Below are positions 8,501 through 16,659 of a DNA stretch of 64,000 bases, piece after piece. The notes beneath the pieces are model-generated. The model was given only the letters and a program-made list of their open reading frames with translations. It did no database searches and had not been told where the DNA came from. Made by a program: the position numbers and the translations under genes. The DNA comes from UBA5336 sp038526245 (GTDB taxonomy: Bacteria; Pseudomonadota; Alphaproteobacteria; Caulobacterales; Hyphomonadaceae). Within the stretch, counting starts at the first letter, position 1; each line of letters opens with the position of its first letter. The stretch spans positions 20,230-84,229 of the forward strand of contig JBCBGZ010000005.1 in NCBI GenBank assembly GCA_038526245.1, written 5' to 3'.

Positions 8501-9556
8501 ATGGCCTACGACATATTCATCAGTTACCGGCGCACGGATCAGCCGGTCGCTCGGGCGTTGGTCGAGCAATTGGAGGCCCGCGGGCTGAAAGTTTGGTGGG
8601 ACCAGAAGATCGAAGGTGGGGAAGACTGGCGAGACGCTATCGTGGCTGGGCTGGAGGCGTCAGCATCGCTCGTCATTTTGTTCAGTGACGAGTGTAACGA
8701 GTCAAAACAGCTGAAAAAGGAAATGGCGATCGCCGACACGCTGGACAAGCTCGTGATTCCAGTGCTGATCGAAGACACAAAGCCCAAGGGGCATTTCCTC
8801 TACGAATTGGCGGCGCGCAACTGGATCCAGGTGTTTCCAGATCCCGCATCCCGTGCGTCGGACCTCGCTGACAGGCTCGCGCGGGAATTGGACCATGTCG
8901 CACCAGCTCCTGCCGACACTGCGCCCGCAGCCGAATCGTTCTCCGGAGAAGCAACCGCGCAAGCGCCTGGAAGCACGATGCCCGCTCCGGCGCCCGCTGC
9001 TCCAGCTGCTTCCGCGTCTCGACAGTCTCAACGCGACGAACAGGAAATTGCGGAGATTGTGCGCCGGAAGGTTGAGGCAAAACGGGACCGCGAGGAAAAG
9101 CGAAAGACGATGCGAGATTTCATGCCGTTCCGCTTCCTCGACCTAGTTGGTCTCATTCCCCTGGGGTTCCTCATGTTTATCTTCGTTACTGACGAGTGGT
9201 ACACAGGCAACCTTGCAGAGAATATCGGAGTCGCGCTCCTTACACTCGGTTTCACCCTTGGGCTCTATGGCGCCTTCGTATTTCCCTTCCGCTACTATTT
9301 GCGGAAGCGCCGGGTTTGGCGGGTGCTCTATATGGGTGTGCTCAACGCGATCGTTCCATTGCTTCTGATTATCGTAGGCCTGTACTCCTGGTGGGAAGGA
9401 GACGGCGCTGCGACCCTGGATGAGGGTATCTTTTACATCCTCCTCGCCGGCATCCTTGTGGTCCTGATCTCCATTATCATTGGCGCTTTTACAGTGGCAG
9501 TGGCCGGTGGACGCCGGGCAATGAATGCCTTCAACAAGAATGTCGAAGTGCTCTAG
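8501..9556 (+). CDS. TIR-domain protein with C-terminal membrane helices (second of a tandem pair)
   Basis: A 351-residue paralogue of the preceding gene. The N-terminal TIR domain (MAYDIFISYRRTD, VWWDQKIEGGEDW) keeps the candidate catalytic E74 in SKQLKKEMAIA. An Ala/Pro-rich linker and a charged segment (EIVRRKVEAKRDREEKRK) precede four predicted membrane helices. It shares FPFRYYLRKRRVW and AMNAFNKNVE with its partner. A strong ribosome site (AGGGAGG) fixes the ATG at 8501. Its stop shares CTAG (9553-9556) with the convergent acetyltransferase. The duplicated C-terminal membrane module is one I do not recognise from described TIR systems. Confidence 0.85.
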   Translation: MAYDIFISYRRTDQPVARALVEQLEARGLKVWWDQKIEGGEDWRDAIVAGLEASASLVILFSDECNESKQLKKEMAIADTLDKLVIPVLIEDTKPKGHFLYELAARNWIQVFPDPASRASDLADRLARELDHVAPAPADTAPAAESFSGEATAQAPGSTMPAPAPAAPAASASRQSQRDEQEIAEIVRRKVEAKRDREEKRKTMRDFMPFRFLDLVGLIPLGFLMFIFVTDEWYTGNLAENIGVALLTLGFTLGLYGAFVFPFRYYLRKRRVWRVLYMGVLNAIVPLLLIIVGLYSWWEGDGAATLDEGIFYILLAGILVVLISIIIGAFTVAVAGGRRAMNAFNKNVEVL

Positions 9557-10092
9557 AGCCAGCGCAGGCGCTTTCGCATGAAGCAGCGTTTGGAGATGTC
9601 CAGGTTTTCAGCCTGGGCAGCTTCAAGGTCGCGCATCCAGTCTGTGAGCTTCTCAGAGGCGATCTCGCGGAATCCGAGGGAGCGATAGAAGGGGCCGTTC
9701 CACGGCACATCCTTGAACGTCGACAGGGTGAGTGTCTTGAACCCGCGCTCGCGCCCATCTTCCAGCAATCGATGCATAAGTGCTCGTCCCAGGCCCTTTT
9801 GGCCATGGTCTGGGTGCACACTGATCTGATCCAGATAGAGAGTTCCCCCTCTCACCGATGTCAGTGTAAACCCCACAACAGTTCCCACCTCGCCCCAGCG
9901 CATGACAAAAACGTCTCGCGCGCGGATGGCATCCTGAAACACACTTTCAGGAACATGGTCACCCAGGTCTTCAGGCTTGATCAGGCCAGTGTCAGCAAAC
10001 AGGGTGTCGCTCGCAACATTCACGGCAATGAGCGCCGGCACATCCGTCGCATCTGCTCGCGTGATGGTGTAGCTTTGGGGCACGCGCCGCAT
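9553..10092 (-). CDS. GNAT family N-acetyltransferase
   Basis: A 179-residue GNAT protein from the ATG at 10092, which is preceded by an AGGAGG ribosome site. LYLDQISVHPDHGQKGLGRALM is strand 4 plus the acetyl-CoA pyrophosphate loop (Q/R-x-x-G-x-G/A form). TLSTFKDVPWNGPFYRSLGF is the C-terminal acceptor-side motif. The substrate is unknown. It is convergent with the TIR pair, sharing a four-base stop overlap, and divergent from the acyl-CoA dehydrogenase. Confidence 0.85.
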   Translation of the reverse strand: MRRVPQSYTITRADATDVPALIAVNVASDTLFADTGLIKPEDLGDHVPESVFQDAIRARDVFVMRWGEVGTVVGFTLTSVRGGTLYLDQISVHPDHGQKGLGRALMHRLLEDGRERGFKTLTLSTFKDVPWNGPFYRSLGFREIASEKLTDWMRDLEAAQAENLDISKRCFMRKRLRWL

Positions 10093-10154
10093 TGACCCTG
10101 CCTCCTCATGTGGCATCTGGACGGTCTGTGTACGCGAATCCGGGATGCAATCCA

Positions 10155-11294
10155 ATGACAGCCCCCATGTCCGATGAACAAGTCATGATCCGAGAGATGG
10201 CGGGCCGCTTCGCCATGGAGCAGCTCCGGCCCCATTCGTCGCGTTGGGATGAGGACAGTCACTTCCCCGTCGATGTGATCAAATCCGCGGCCGAACTCGG
10301 CTTTGCCGGGATCTATCTGAACGAGCAAAACGGTGGCTCTGGACTGACGCGTCTGGATGCTGTGCTGATCTTTGAACAACTCTCCTATGGGGACGTGTCC
10401 ACGGCTGCATTCATCTCCATCCATAATATGGCAAGCTGGATGATTGAGACTTTCGGCAATGATGAGCAGAGGGCTCAGTGGCTGCCAAAGCTGACCTCCA
10501 TGGAGCTGATTGCGAGCTATTGCCTGACGGAGCCGGCGTCAGGGTCCGACGCTGCAGCGATGAAAACCCGAGCCGTATGTGAGGGTGATCACTACGTCCT
10601 GAACGGTTCCAAACAATTCATATCCGGGGCGGGAACGTCAGATGTTTATGTCGTCATGGCGCGCACATCAGACGATGGCGCGCGCGGGGTCTCGGCTTTC
10701 ATTGTTCCGAAAGATACGCCCGGCCTTTCTTTTGGGGCGAATGAAAAGAAAATGGGCTGGAAATCGCAGCCAACCCGGCAGGTCCTTTTCGATAATGCGC
10801 GGATCCCTGTTGCTAATCGTGTCGGCGCGGAAGGCCATGGCTTTCGATTTGCCATGGCGGGCCTTGATGGCGGACGCCTGAACATCGCTGCCTGTAGCCT
10901 GGGTGGAGCGCAACTCGCGCTTGATAAGGCCATCGAGTACGCAAAGGAGCGTGAGCAGTTCGGCCAGCCATTGGCGAAGTTCCAGTCTGTCCAGTTCAAG
11001 CTGGCTGATATGGAAACCGAGCTACAGGCCGCCCGGGTCATGCTGTACGAAGCTGCGGCGAGATTGGATGGCAAGAGTCCAGACGCGACGCGCTGGTGCG
11101 CGATGGCGAAACGGTTTGTGACCGATACTGGGTTCAAGGTTGCCAATGAAGCGCTGCAAATTCATGGGGGCTATGGTTACCTGGCTGACTATGGCGTCGA
11201 ACAGATTGTGCGCGATTTGCGGGTGCACCAGATCCTTGAGGGCACGAACGAGATCATGCGTGTCATCATTTCGCGCGATATGCTGCAGGCCTAG
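10155..11294 (+). CDS. Acyl-CoA dehydrogenase, isobutyryl-CoA dehydrogenase-like
   Basis: A 379-residue FAD enzyme from the ATG at 10155. It follows the ACAD8 (isobutyryl-CoA dehydrogenase) pattern closely: ISIHNMASWMIETFGN, SYCLTEPASGSDAA, LNGSKQFISGAG and the C-terminal VHQILEGTNEIMRVIISR. The active-site glutamate is in the last motif. It would convert isobutyryl-CoA to methacrylyl-CoA in valine breakdown. A 3-hydroxyisobutyryl-CoA hydrolase-like gene two genes downstream supports that pathway. Branched-substrate specificity is inferred, not proven. Confidence 0.9.
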   Translation: MTAPMSDEQVMIREMAGRFAMEQLRPHSSRWDEDSHFPVDVIKSAAELGFAGIYLNEQNGGSGLTRLDAVLIFEQLSYGDVSTAAFISIHNMASWMIETFGNDEQRAQWLPKLTSMELIASYCLTEPASGSDAAAMKTRAVCEGDHYVLNGSKQFISGAGTSDVYVVMARTSDDGARGVSAFIVPKDTPGLSFGANEKKMGWKSQPTRQVLFDNARIPVANRVGAEGHGFRFAMAGLDGGRLNIAACSLGGAQLALDKAIEYAKEREQFGQPLAKFQSVQFKLADMETELQAARVMLYEAAARLDGKSPDATRWCAMAKRFVTDTGFKVANEALQIHGGYGYLADYGVEQIVRDLRVHQILEGTNEIMRVIISRDMLQA

Positions 11295-11393
11295 GGCCTC
11301 ATTGGGTTTTGACCCGGCCTGATACTTACGCCATGTTTCCCCCAGACCCTTTCAACAGGGCAGCCTTTAAAAATGGCGCGGGAGGAAAACAAG

Positions 11394-12239
11394 ATGGACA
11401 TCAAAGAACTTGAAGGCGTCGGCGCAGAGATCACCGGCGTAGATCTGAAACAGGCGGGCGAGGCGGAACTCGCTGCAATCAGAAAAGCGCTTGCCGACCA
11501 TGGCGTGATCTTTTTTCGCGACCAGTCGCTAAGTGAGGACGATCACATCGCCTTTGCCAGTGCCTTCGGGCCCATCAACATAAATCGCTTTTTCGCCGCA
11601 CACCCAGAGTATCCCGAGATTGCCATGGTCGCGAAAGAGCCTGATCAGCGCGACAATATCGGGGGTGGCTGGCACACGGACCACTCCTATGATCTGGAGC
11701 CGGCCCTCGGATCAGTGCTCGTGGCGCGCGAGCTGCCGGAAAGCGGCGGCGACACCATGTTCGCCTCTATGTATGCGGCTTACGACACTTTGGACGCCGA
11801 AACGAAAGCGGAGATCGAGGGACTGAACGCGGTTCACTCGGGCAAACACATATTCGGGGCCGGTGCTGACACGCTTTACAAGCAAACTGATGCGGGCGGC
11901 GACCGGATCCAAAATGCAGATGTTGCAGATACGCTTGATGACGTCGTGCATCCGGTGGTCATCACCCATCCGGACAGTGGCAAGAAGGCCTTGTATGTGA
12001 ACCCCGCATTCACGGTGAGATTCGAGGGTATGACGCGTGAACAGTCCATGCCGCTTCTGGCAAAACTGTTTGCCCACTGCTTCCAGGGAGACTTCCACTA
12101 CAGATTCGTCTGGAAAGACGGGTCGGTGGCGATGTGGGATAATCGCTCGACCTGGCACTGGGCGATGAATGACTATCACGGCCAGTGCCGAATCATGCAT
12201 CGGATCACGATTGAAGGGTGCGCACTCAGCGCGGCCTGA
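11394..12239 (+). CDS. TauD/TfdA family Fe(II)/2-oxoglutarate dioxygenase
   Basis: A 281-residue dioxygenase. GGGWHTDHSYD supplies the metal-binding His-X-Asp. STWHWAMNDYHGQCRIMHR supplies the distal histidine and the arginine that grips 2-oxoglutarate. GVIFFRDQSL and LFGP-like text near residues 45-70 are usual for the family. The ATG at 11394 has a strong GGGAGG ribosome site. It sits between two acyl-CoA catabolic genes, but its own substrate is not evident. Members act on taurine, phenoxyacetates and other carboxylates or sulfonates. Confidence 0.88.
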   Translation: MDIKELEGVGAEITGVDLKQAGEAELAAIRKALADHGVIFFRDQSLSEDDHIAFASAFGPININRFFAAHPEYPEIAMVAKEPDQRDNIGGGWHTDHSYDLEPALGSVLVARELPESGGDTMFASMYAAYDTLDAETKAEIEGLNAVHSGKHIFGAGADTLYKQTDAGGDRIQNADVADTLDDVVHPVVITHPDSGKKALYVNPAFTVRFEGMTREQSMPLLAKLFAHCFQGDFHYRFVWKDGSVAMWDNRSTWHWAMNDYHGQCRIMHRITIEGCALSAA

Positions 12240-12267
12240 CGGCTTAGTCCTACAAAGGGTCCTGCTT

Positions 12268-13329
12268 GTGTCACAGCCCGTACTTATAGCCCAGGAAGGC
12301 GCCGTCGGGCGCATCACGCTCAATCGTCCGGAAGCGTTGCACGCGCTCAATCTGCCGATGTGTGAGCGCATTCTGGCTACCTTGAAGATCTGGCGCGACG
12401 ACTCCTCCGTTGGATTGGTCATGATCGACCATGCAGAGGGCACTCGGGGCTTCTGCGCGGGCGGTGATATCCGCATGTTGGCGACCAGCGGGGCCGGGGA
12501 CGCAAGTGATGCACGCGCCTTCTTCGCTGCCGAATACGCGATGAATGTTGCCATCAAGCGATTTCCGAAGCCCGTTCTTGCCCTGATGGATGGGATCACG
12601 ATGGGCGGCGGGGTCGGCCTCTCGGTCCACGGCACACACCGTGTCGCAACAGAGCGAACAACCTTCGCTATGCCAGAAACCGGTATCGGCCTGTTTCCGG
12701 ATGTGGGGGGAGGGTGGTTTCTGCCGCGCTTGCGAGGGCACTTGGGAACGTGGCTCGCGCTGACCGGTGCCCGTTTGAAGGGGCTTGATGTTGCTGCTGC
12801 CAAGATTGCGACGCACTTCCTGCCATCTGAAATACTGCCGAACCTGAAGCATCAGATTCTGACGGCAGACTACTCTGGCGGCGCGGCTGAGATGGTCGGC
12901 GAAATCCTCTCACGAGCCTGCCATGCCGTGCCCGCGGGAAGTTTCGAACCACACATGGAGAGAATCCAGGCGTGCTTCGGCCATGACACGGTTGAGGAGA
13001 TTGTGGCGGCGTTAAAATCGGATGGGTCTGATTGGGCGGTTAAACAATTGGAGACGCTCTCCACGAAGTCCCCGGAAACCATGAAGGTGGCTTTGCGTCA
13101 GCTGCGTGAAGGCGCGCGTATGGAGTATTTCGAAGCCAACATGGCAATGGAGTACCGGATTGGCTGGCGGAAAGTCCAAAGCCCCGATTTTCTGGAAGGT
13201 GTGCGCGCTGTGATTATTGAGAAAGACAATTCGCCCAAATGGACACACTTAAAAATCGAAGATGTGGGCGAGGATGATGTTTCAAGATACTTTGCGTCCC
13301 TTGGAGACAACGAGTTGACGTTCGACTGA
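12268..13329 (+). CDS. Enoyl-CoA hydratase/isomerase family, 3-hydroxyisobutyryl-CoA hydrolase-like
   Basis: A 353-residue crotonase-fold protein starting at a GTG (12268) with AAGGG upstream. FCAGGDIRML and DGITMGGGVGLSVHG form the oxyanion hole. TFAMPETGIGLFPDVGGGWFLPRL carries the glutamate/aspartate signature of 3-hydroxyisobutyryl-CoA hydrolases, which release 3-hydroxyisobutyrate in valine breakdown. The longer C-terminal part is also typical of that subgroup. It pairs functionally with the upstream isobutyryl-CoA dehydrogenase-like gene. Confidence 0.88.
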   Translation: MSQPVLIAQEGAVGRITLNRPEALHALNLPMCERILATLKIWRDDSSVGLVMIDHAEGTRGFCAGGDIRMLATSGAGDASDARAFFAAEYAMNVAIKRFPKPVLALMDGITMGGGVGLSVHGTHRVATERTTFAMPETGIGLFPDVGGGWFLPRLRGHLGTWLALTGARLKGLDVAAAKIATHFLPSEILPNLKHQILTADYSGGAAEMVGEILSRACHAVPAGSFEPHMERIQACFGHDTVEEIVAALKSDGSDWAVKQLETLSTKSPETMKVALRQLREGARMEYFEANMAMEYRIGWRKVQSPDFLEGVRAVIIEKDNSPKWTHLKIEDVGEDDVSRYFASLGDNELTFD

Positions 13330-13451
13330 CCTGCGAAGGGTTGGCTTTGCTTGAAATATATGAGTGAAGTTAAAGAATAACCGAAAATGTTAACGTTGAC
13401 GACTTCCTGCCCGGCTACGGTTATCAATATCTTAGGGCTCTCGGCGTATAT

Positions 13452-13480
13452 CCACTCAAACTACAACAAAAGTTGAGTGG
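13452..13480. promoter_or_regulatory. 8-bp inverted repeat at the MarR gene start (candidate operator)
   Basis: CCACTCAA (13452-13459) and TTGAGTGG (13473-13480) are perfect inverted copies separated by 13 bases, ending 2 bases before the ATG at 13483. This could be an autoregulatory site for the MarR protein or an RNA stem that hides the start. A TTGACG box lies at 13396-13401, but no clear -10 was found. Confidence 0.5.
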
Positions 13481-13482
13481 TG

Positions 13483-13986
13483 ATGGACATGACAATCGAA
13501 ACGGGCGTGGCGCAGGAAACTGCGGACACGGTTGCACAATCTTTCCTTAAATCCCTGTCTCTCCTTGAGCAGGCCCATCGTCGTCTGCACGATGTCGTCA
13601 AGGACGACCTTGAGCGTGGTGGCGAACGCTCGCTGACCGGGGTTCAGGCGCTTCTGCTCTACGAAATCGGCGAGACCGAAACCCCGGCATCGGCCCTGCG
13701 TGCACGCGGTGCGTTTGCGGGCACGAGCCTCTCTTACAACATCAAGAAACTTCAAGAGGGCGGGTATCTCGAACAACGCCGCTCCAATTCGGACAAGCGT
13801 GCAGTACACCTGAAACTGACCGAGCGTGGCAAAAAGGTTCGTCTGCGTGTTTCGGCGATGTTCGACAAGCAGGCAGCGGCCCTTGAGCCAACAGCCAGCG
13901 TTCGCCCGACGGATCTGTCCCAGCTCAACAAGGCATTGTCGCGTCTTGAGCGCTTTTGGTCCGACCAGATCCGCTACCGCCTCTAG
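13483..13986 (+). CDS. MarR-type winged-helix regulator, LdtR-like
   Basis: About 167 residues. The central TPASALRARGAFAGTSLSYNIKKLQEGGYLEQRRSN is a winged helix: the recognition helix is followed by a wing with SDKRAVHLKLTERG. The GAFAGTSLSYNIKKL wording is typical of the LdtR group of alphaproteobacteria, which controls cell-wall and stress genes in some species. Possible starts are GTG 13477, GTG 13480, ATG 13483 and ATG 13492. An inverted repeat lies over this start. A strong terminator follows the gene, so it is monocistronic. Confidence 0.85.
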   Translation: MDMTIETGVAQETADTVAQSFLKSLSLLEQAHRRLHDVVKDDLERGGERSLTGVQALLLYEIGETETPASALRARGAFAGTSLSYNIKKLQEGGYLEQRRSNSDKRAVHLKLTERGKKVRLRVSAMFDKQAAALEPTASVRPTDLSQLNKALSRLERFWSDQIRYRL

Positions 13987-14008
13987 GTTAGCCCTCAAGT
14001 TCAAGTCC

Positions 14009-14043
14009 AACGCCCCTGCCACTCCGCGTGGTGGGGGCGTTTG
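14009..14043 (+). terminator. Rho-independent terminator after the MarR gene
   Basis: AACGCCCC (14009-14016) pairs with GGGGCGTT (14034-14041), extended inward by CCAC/GTGG around the loop TCCGC. Only a short T run follows. It starts 22 bases after the MarR stop. Confidence 0.8.
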
Positions 14044-14099
14044 CGTTCCAGGCGTGTGATGAGATTGATTTCTCGCCCTGCGTGAGCATAGATGAGCAC

Positions 14100-14789
14100 A
14101 TGTGGGGACTATGGTTGGGGAGTTTTGCGGCAACTATCGCGGCTGATATGGCCGAGGCCGGGCCGTGGCTACGCGATCCAGGCGAGTTCTACGGGCGTGT
14201 ATCTTTGGCAGCGGAGACTGTGGAAGGCCTCGATGCGCGCCGTATGGATGTCTATGGTGAGTATGGGCTGACAGACCGCTGGACACTCACTGCGAAGGCT
14301 GAACGGGTTGATTTTGTGGATGCTCGGGATTTCAGCCGGGATGGCTATCGGGCGACCGTACGCCGGGATCTTTGGCGGCGTGAAACTGCGCTTGTGTCAG
14401 TTGAAGTGGGCGCGGTTTATGGCGCCGCTATCGGCGGCGTTCGAGGATGCGATCAGGTTGGTGGTGAAGCGCGCTTGACCGGTGGTGCCAGCGGCCGTTG
14501 GGATGGCGCGCGATGGTATGGATTTGCGGATGTGGCCACGCGGGTCCACGGGGAAGGGTGCTGGCGCGACCGACTTGAAATCGGAGCGGGCCGAGAAATC
14601 CACCGCGATCTCTACGTCACCAATCAGATTTGGATTGAACGGGGCAGCGAGTCGTCCCGCTCTGACAAATATGAAGCCGGACTTCTCTATCGCCACGCGC
14701 TTGCGGATTTTGGGATCGCTTACCGGGAAGAATTCAGCGGGCGCTTTGAAGAAAGCAGTGTCGTGATCTCCGTTGCCAGGCCTTTTTGA
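14100..14789 (+). CDS. Hypothetical exported protein, outer-membrane beta-barrel-like
   Basis: A 229-residue protein from the ATG at 14100. The first ~20 residues (MWGLWLGSFAATIAADMAEA) look like a signal peptide. The rest is built of alternating amphipathic strands (GRVSLAAETVEG, DRWTLTAKAERVDF, RWYGFADVATRVHG) and ends in VVISVARPF, with the terminal phenylalanine usual for BAM-assembled barrels. It is not assigned to a named family. The longer frame starting at 14028 begins inside the terminator and is not favoured. Confidence 0.65.
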   Translation: MWGLWLGSFAATIAADMAEAGPWLRDPGEFYGRVSLAAETVEGLDARRMDVYGEYGLTDRWTLTAKAERVDFVDARDFSRDGYRATVRRDLWRRETALVSVEVGAVYGAAIGGVRGCDQVGGEARLTGGASGRWDGARWYGFADVATRVHGEGCWRDRLEIGAGREIHRDLYVTNQIWIERGSESSRSDKYEAGLLYRHALADFGIAYREEFSGRFEESSVVISVARPF

Positions 14790-14836
14790 CAGCGCTTCCG
14801 CTTGCCAGCGTGTGCCTGCGCGACTACCCCGCGCCC

Positions 14837-15532
14837 ATGGTGAAACTGCGCAAGAAAAAACGCCCGCATGTGGCCGCCGACCTTTCGACACTTGAGGGGC
14901 GCCGGCGCGCACGCAATGAACTGAATTGGGGAGACCATGGCTTCTTGCGCCTCCGGTTTCAGAACCTTCATCAGATCTCGCCGGAGATGTGGCGCTCCAA
15001 TCAGCCCTCTCCGGAACACATCGAGGCCCATGTCCGGGAACGGGGCATCAAAACGATCATTAACCTGCGAGGCGTCAGTACGCGGGGGTACTATCTGCTC
15101 GAGAAGGAAGCGTGCGCGGCCCACGGCGTTGACCTTGTCGATTTCCAGGTCTTCTCGCGAGACACGCCAACCGTTGAGGCCATCTTCGGAGCGAAGGACC
15201 TGTTCGAGACCATCAAGTATCCTGCTTTGATGCACTGCAAGTCTGGCGCGGACCGGGCAGGGATCATGAGTGTCTTTTATATGCTGTTTCGGCAAGGTGC
15301 CGATTTCGATACGGCTACCGGGCAGCTCTCACTGAAATATCTTCATGTGAAACAAGGCAAGACGGGGATGCTTGACTTCTTTTTCGACGCCTATCGCCGG
15401 TTTAATGCGCAGACACCAAAACCCTTTCTCGATTGGGTGCGCGAAGACTATGACCGCCTGGACGTAAAGGCCGCCTTTCTTGAGACCTTTGAGTCACGCC
15501 TCAACATTGATCGTCTGTTGCGCCGGGAGTAG
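14837..15532 (+). CDS. Protein tyrosine phosphatase-like protein
   Basis: A 231-residue protein with the phosphatase P-loop HCKSGADRAG (C-x5-R) near residue 135. Upstream IKTIINLRGVS and the SRDTP segment fit the dual-specificity / DSP-PTPase group used by bacterial Tyr or lipid phosphatases. The N-terminal VKLRKKKRPH is very basic. The substrate is unknown; alphaproteobacterial relatives are often annotated as tyrosine phosphatases. The cysteine and arginine are both present, so activity is plausible. Confidence 0.82.
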   Translation: MVKLRKKKRPHVAADLSTLEGRRRARNELNWGDHGFLRLRFQNLHQISPEMWRSNQPSPEHIEAHVRERGIKTIINLRGVSTRGYYLLEKEACAAHGVDLVDFQVFSRDTPTVEAIFGAKDLFETIKYPALMHCKSGADRAGIMSVFYMLFRQGADFDTATGQLSLKYLHVKQGKTGMLDFFFDAYRRFNAQTPKPFLDWVREDYDRLDVKAAFLETFESRLNIDRLLRRE

Positions 15533-15606
15533 CGGTCTTTTCTGCTGGTCACATCATTGAATTCATGGGAAACGAAGCTGCACGGGGAGATTTTGGAAGG
15601 TCGTCC

Positions 15607-15909
15607 ATGACACTTCGAAGCAGTTTATTGGCCGCTGCGGCTATCCTTGGATTGTGCGCATGCGGTGATGGCGGAGATCGCCAGGCAATGTTGTCAGCCT
15701 TTCAGGAAGCCGGCATCGATGCGAACACCAGTGAATGCATGGCTGATAAGGCAAAGGCCGACATGGAGCCTCAGCTCTATGACGCGATGGTTGAGGCCGC
15801 CAAGTCCAACGATGACTCGCTGGAGCAGCTTTCTGTACAACAACAAGGCGAACTAGGTGCCTTCATGCTCGAAGCTGCCCTAGAGTGCTCTCCACTTAAT
15901 CTTGAATAG
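15607..15909 (+). CDS. Small putative lipoprotein
   Basis: A 100-residue protein with a basic-hydrophobic signal (MTLRSSLLAAAAILGLCAC) and a lipobox ending in cysteine 19. The mature part is acidic and contains two further cysteines (SECMADKAKADME and ALECSPLNLE). It is not a recognised family. The ATG at 15607 is chosen because it places the signal at the N-terminus; a longer frame starts at 15565. Confidence 0.7.
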   Translation: MTLRSSLLAAAAILGLCACGDGGDRQAMLSAFQEAGIDANTSECMADKAKADMEPQLYDAMVEAAKSNDDSLEQLSVQQQGELGAFMLEAALECSPLNLE

Positions 15910-15937
15910 TTCAGAAGAGCCTGAATGAGGTAGTACA

Positions 15938-16213
15938 ATGAAGTTCTTCATCATCAACAGCTTCCGGACCATGGTCTATGTCGCTTATGTGGCTGTGATT
16001 GTGGGTGGCATTGGCCTGGGTATCTACAATGCTGGAGCCTGGAGCGGGGAAGTGCTGGGTCTGTCCGGCGCCCTGGCCCAGATCATCGACTTTCTCGTAT
16101 TTTCTTTCGCCGGCTGGATCGCCGCGAGTCTAATCTGCGGTCTGATCGTTACGCTTCTGGATATTCGTGATGACATTAACGACCGCCTCCCCGACGCACG
16201 TATGGACAATTAA
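15938..16213 (+). CDS. Hypothetical small membrane protein
   Basis: A 91-residue protein with two long hydrophobic stretches (about 11-32 and 45-73) and a short charged C-terminus (DIRDDINDRLPDARMDN). There is no recognised domain. A near-consensus GAGG lies upstream of the start. It is followed 21 bases later by the MAPEG gene, so the two may share a transcript. Confidence 0.6.
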   Translation: MKFFIINSFRTMVYVAYVAVIVGGIGLGIYNAGAWSGEVLGLSGALAQIIDFLVFSFAGWIAASLICGLIVTLLDIRDDINDRLPDARMDN

Positions 16214-16234
16214 AGGCGCGTTTGGATCGACACC

Positions 16235-16621
16235 ATGACGGCACTTGAGGCGGCTGGGCTTTATACTGGCCTGAACATACTGATTCTGATCGTACTTGCC
16301 TTTCGGGTTGTGGGGCAGCGGCGCAAAACGAAGACGTCTATCGGAGACGGCGGTCATCCCGAATTGGCATTGGCTATTCGCGTCCACGCCAACGCGTCAG
16401 AGTATGTACCGGTTGCCGCCGCAGCCTTGATTGCCCTTGCACTGCTGGGAGCACCGCTCTGGGCGCTCCATGCCGCTGGTGGTGCGTTTACGTTCGCGCG
16501 GCTTGCCCATGCTTGGGGGTTCGGCGGCGGTGTGATCATCGGTCGGCAGATCGGGACGGCACTCACTTGGGTATGCCTGCTGGGTATGGCGGGTGGTTTG
16601 ATCTACCTCGCCGTCACCTGA
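16235..16621 (+). CDS. MAPEG family membrane protein
   Basis: A 128-residue protein with four membrane segments. The loop between helices 1 and 2 (FRVVGQRRKTKTSIGDGG) and the following AIRVHANASEYVPVA are the hallmark of MAPEG proteins, relatives of microsomal glutathione transferases. ARLAHAWGF in the third segment also fits. A glutathione-linked or lipid-peroxide role is suggested only by family. It lies just before pmbA. Confidence 0.85.
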   Translation: MTALEAAGLYTGLNILILIVLAFRVVGQRRKTKTSIGDGGHPELALAIRVHANASEYVPVAAAALIALALLGAPLWALHAAGGAFTFARLAHAWGFGGGVIIGRQIGTALTWVCLLGMAGGLIYLAVT

Positions 16622-16659
16622 GCTTGCGCCTGGCCGATGGCTGGTCCAAGTCTTGAAGC

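Noticed and set aside
11712..12803. 363-codon minus-strand frame spanning the dioxygenase and hydratase genes
   Set aside because: It crosses two real genes on the other strand and reads as low-complexity Arg/Pro/Ser text.
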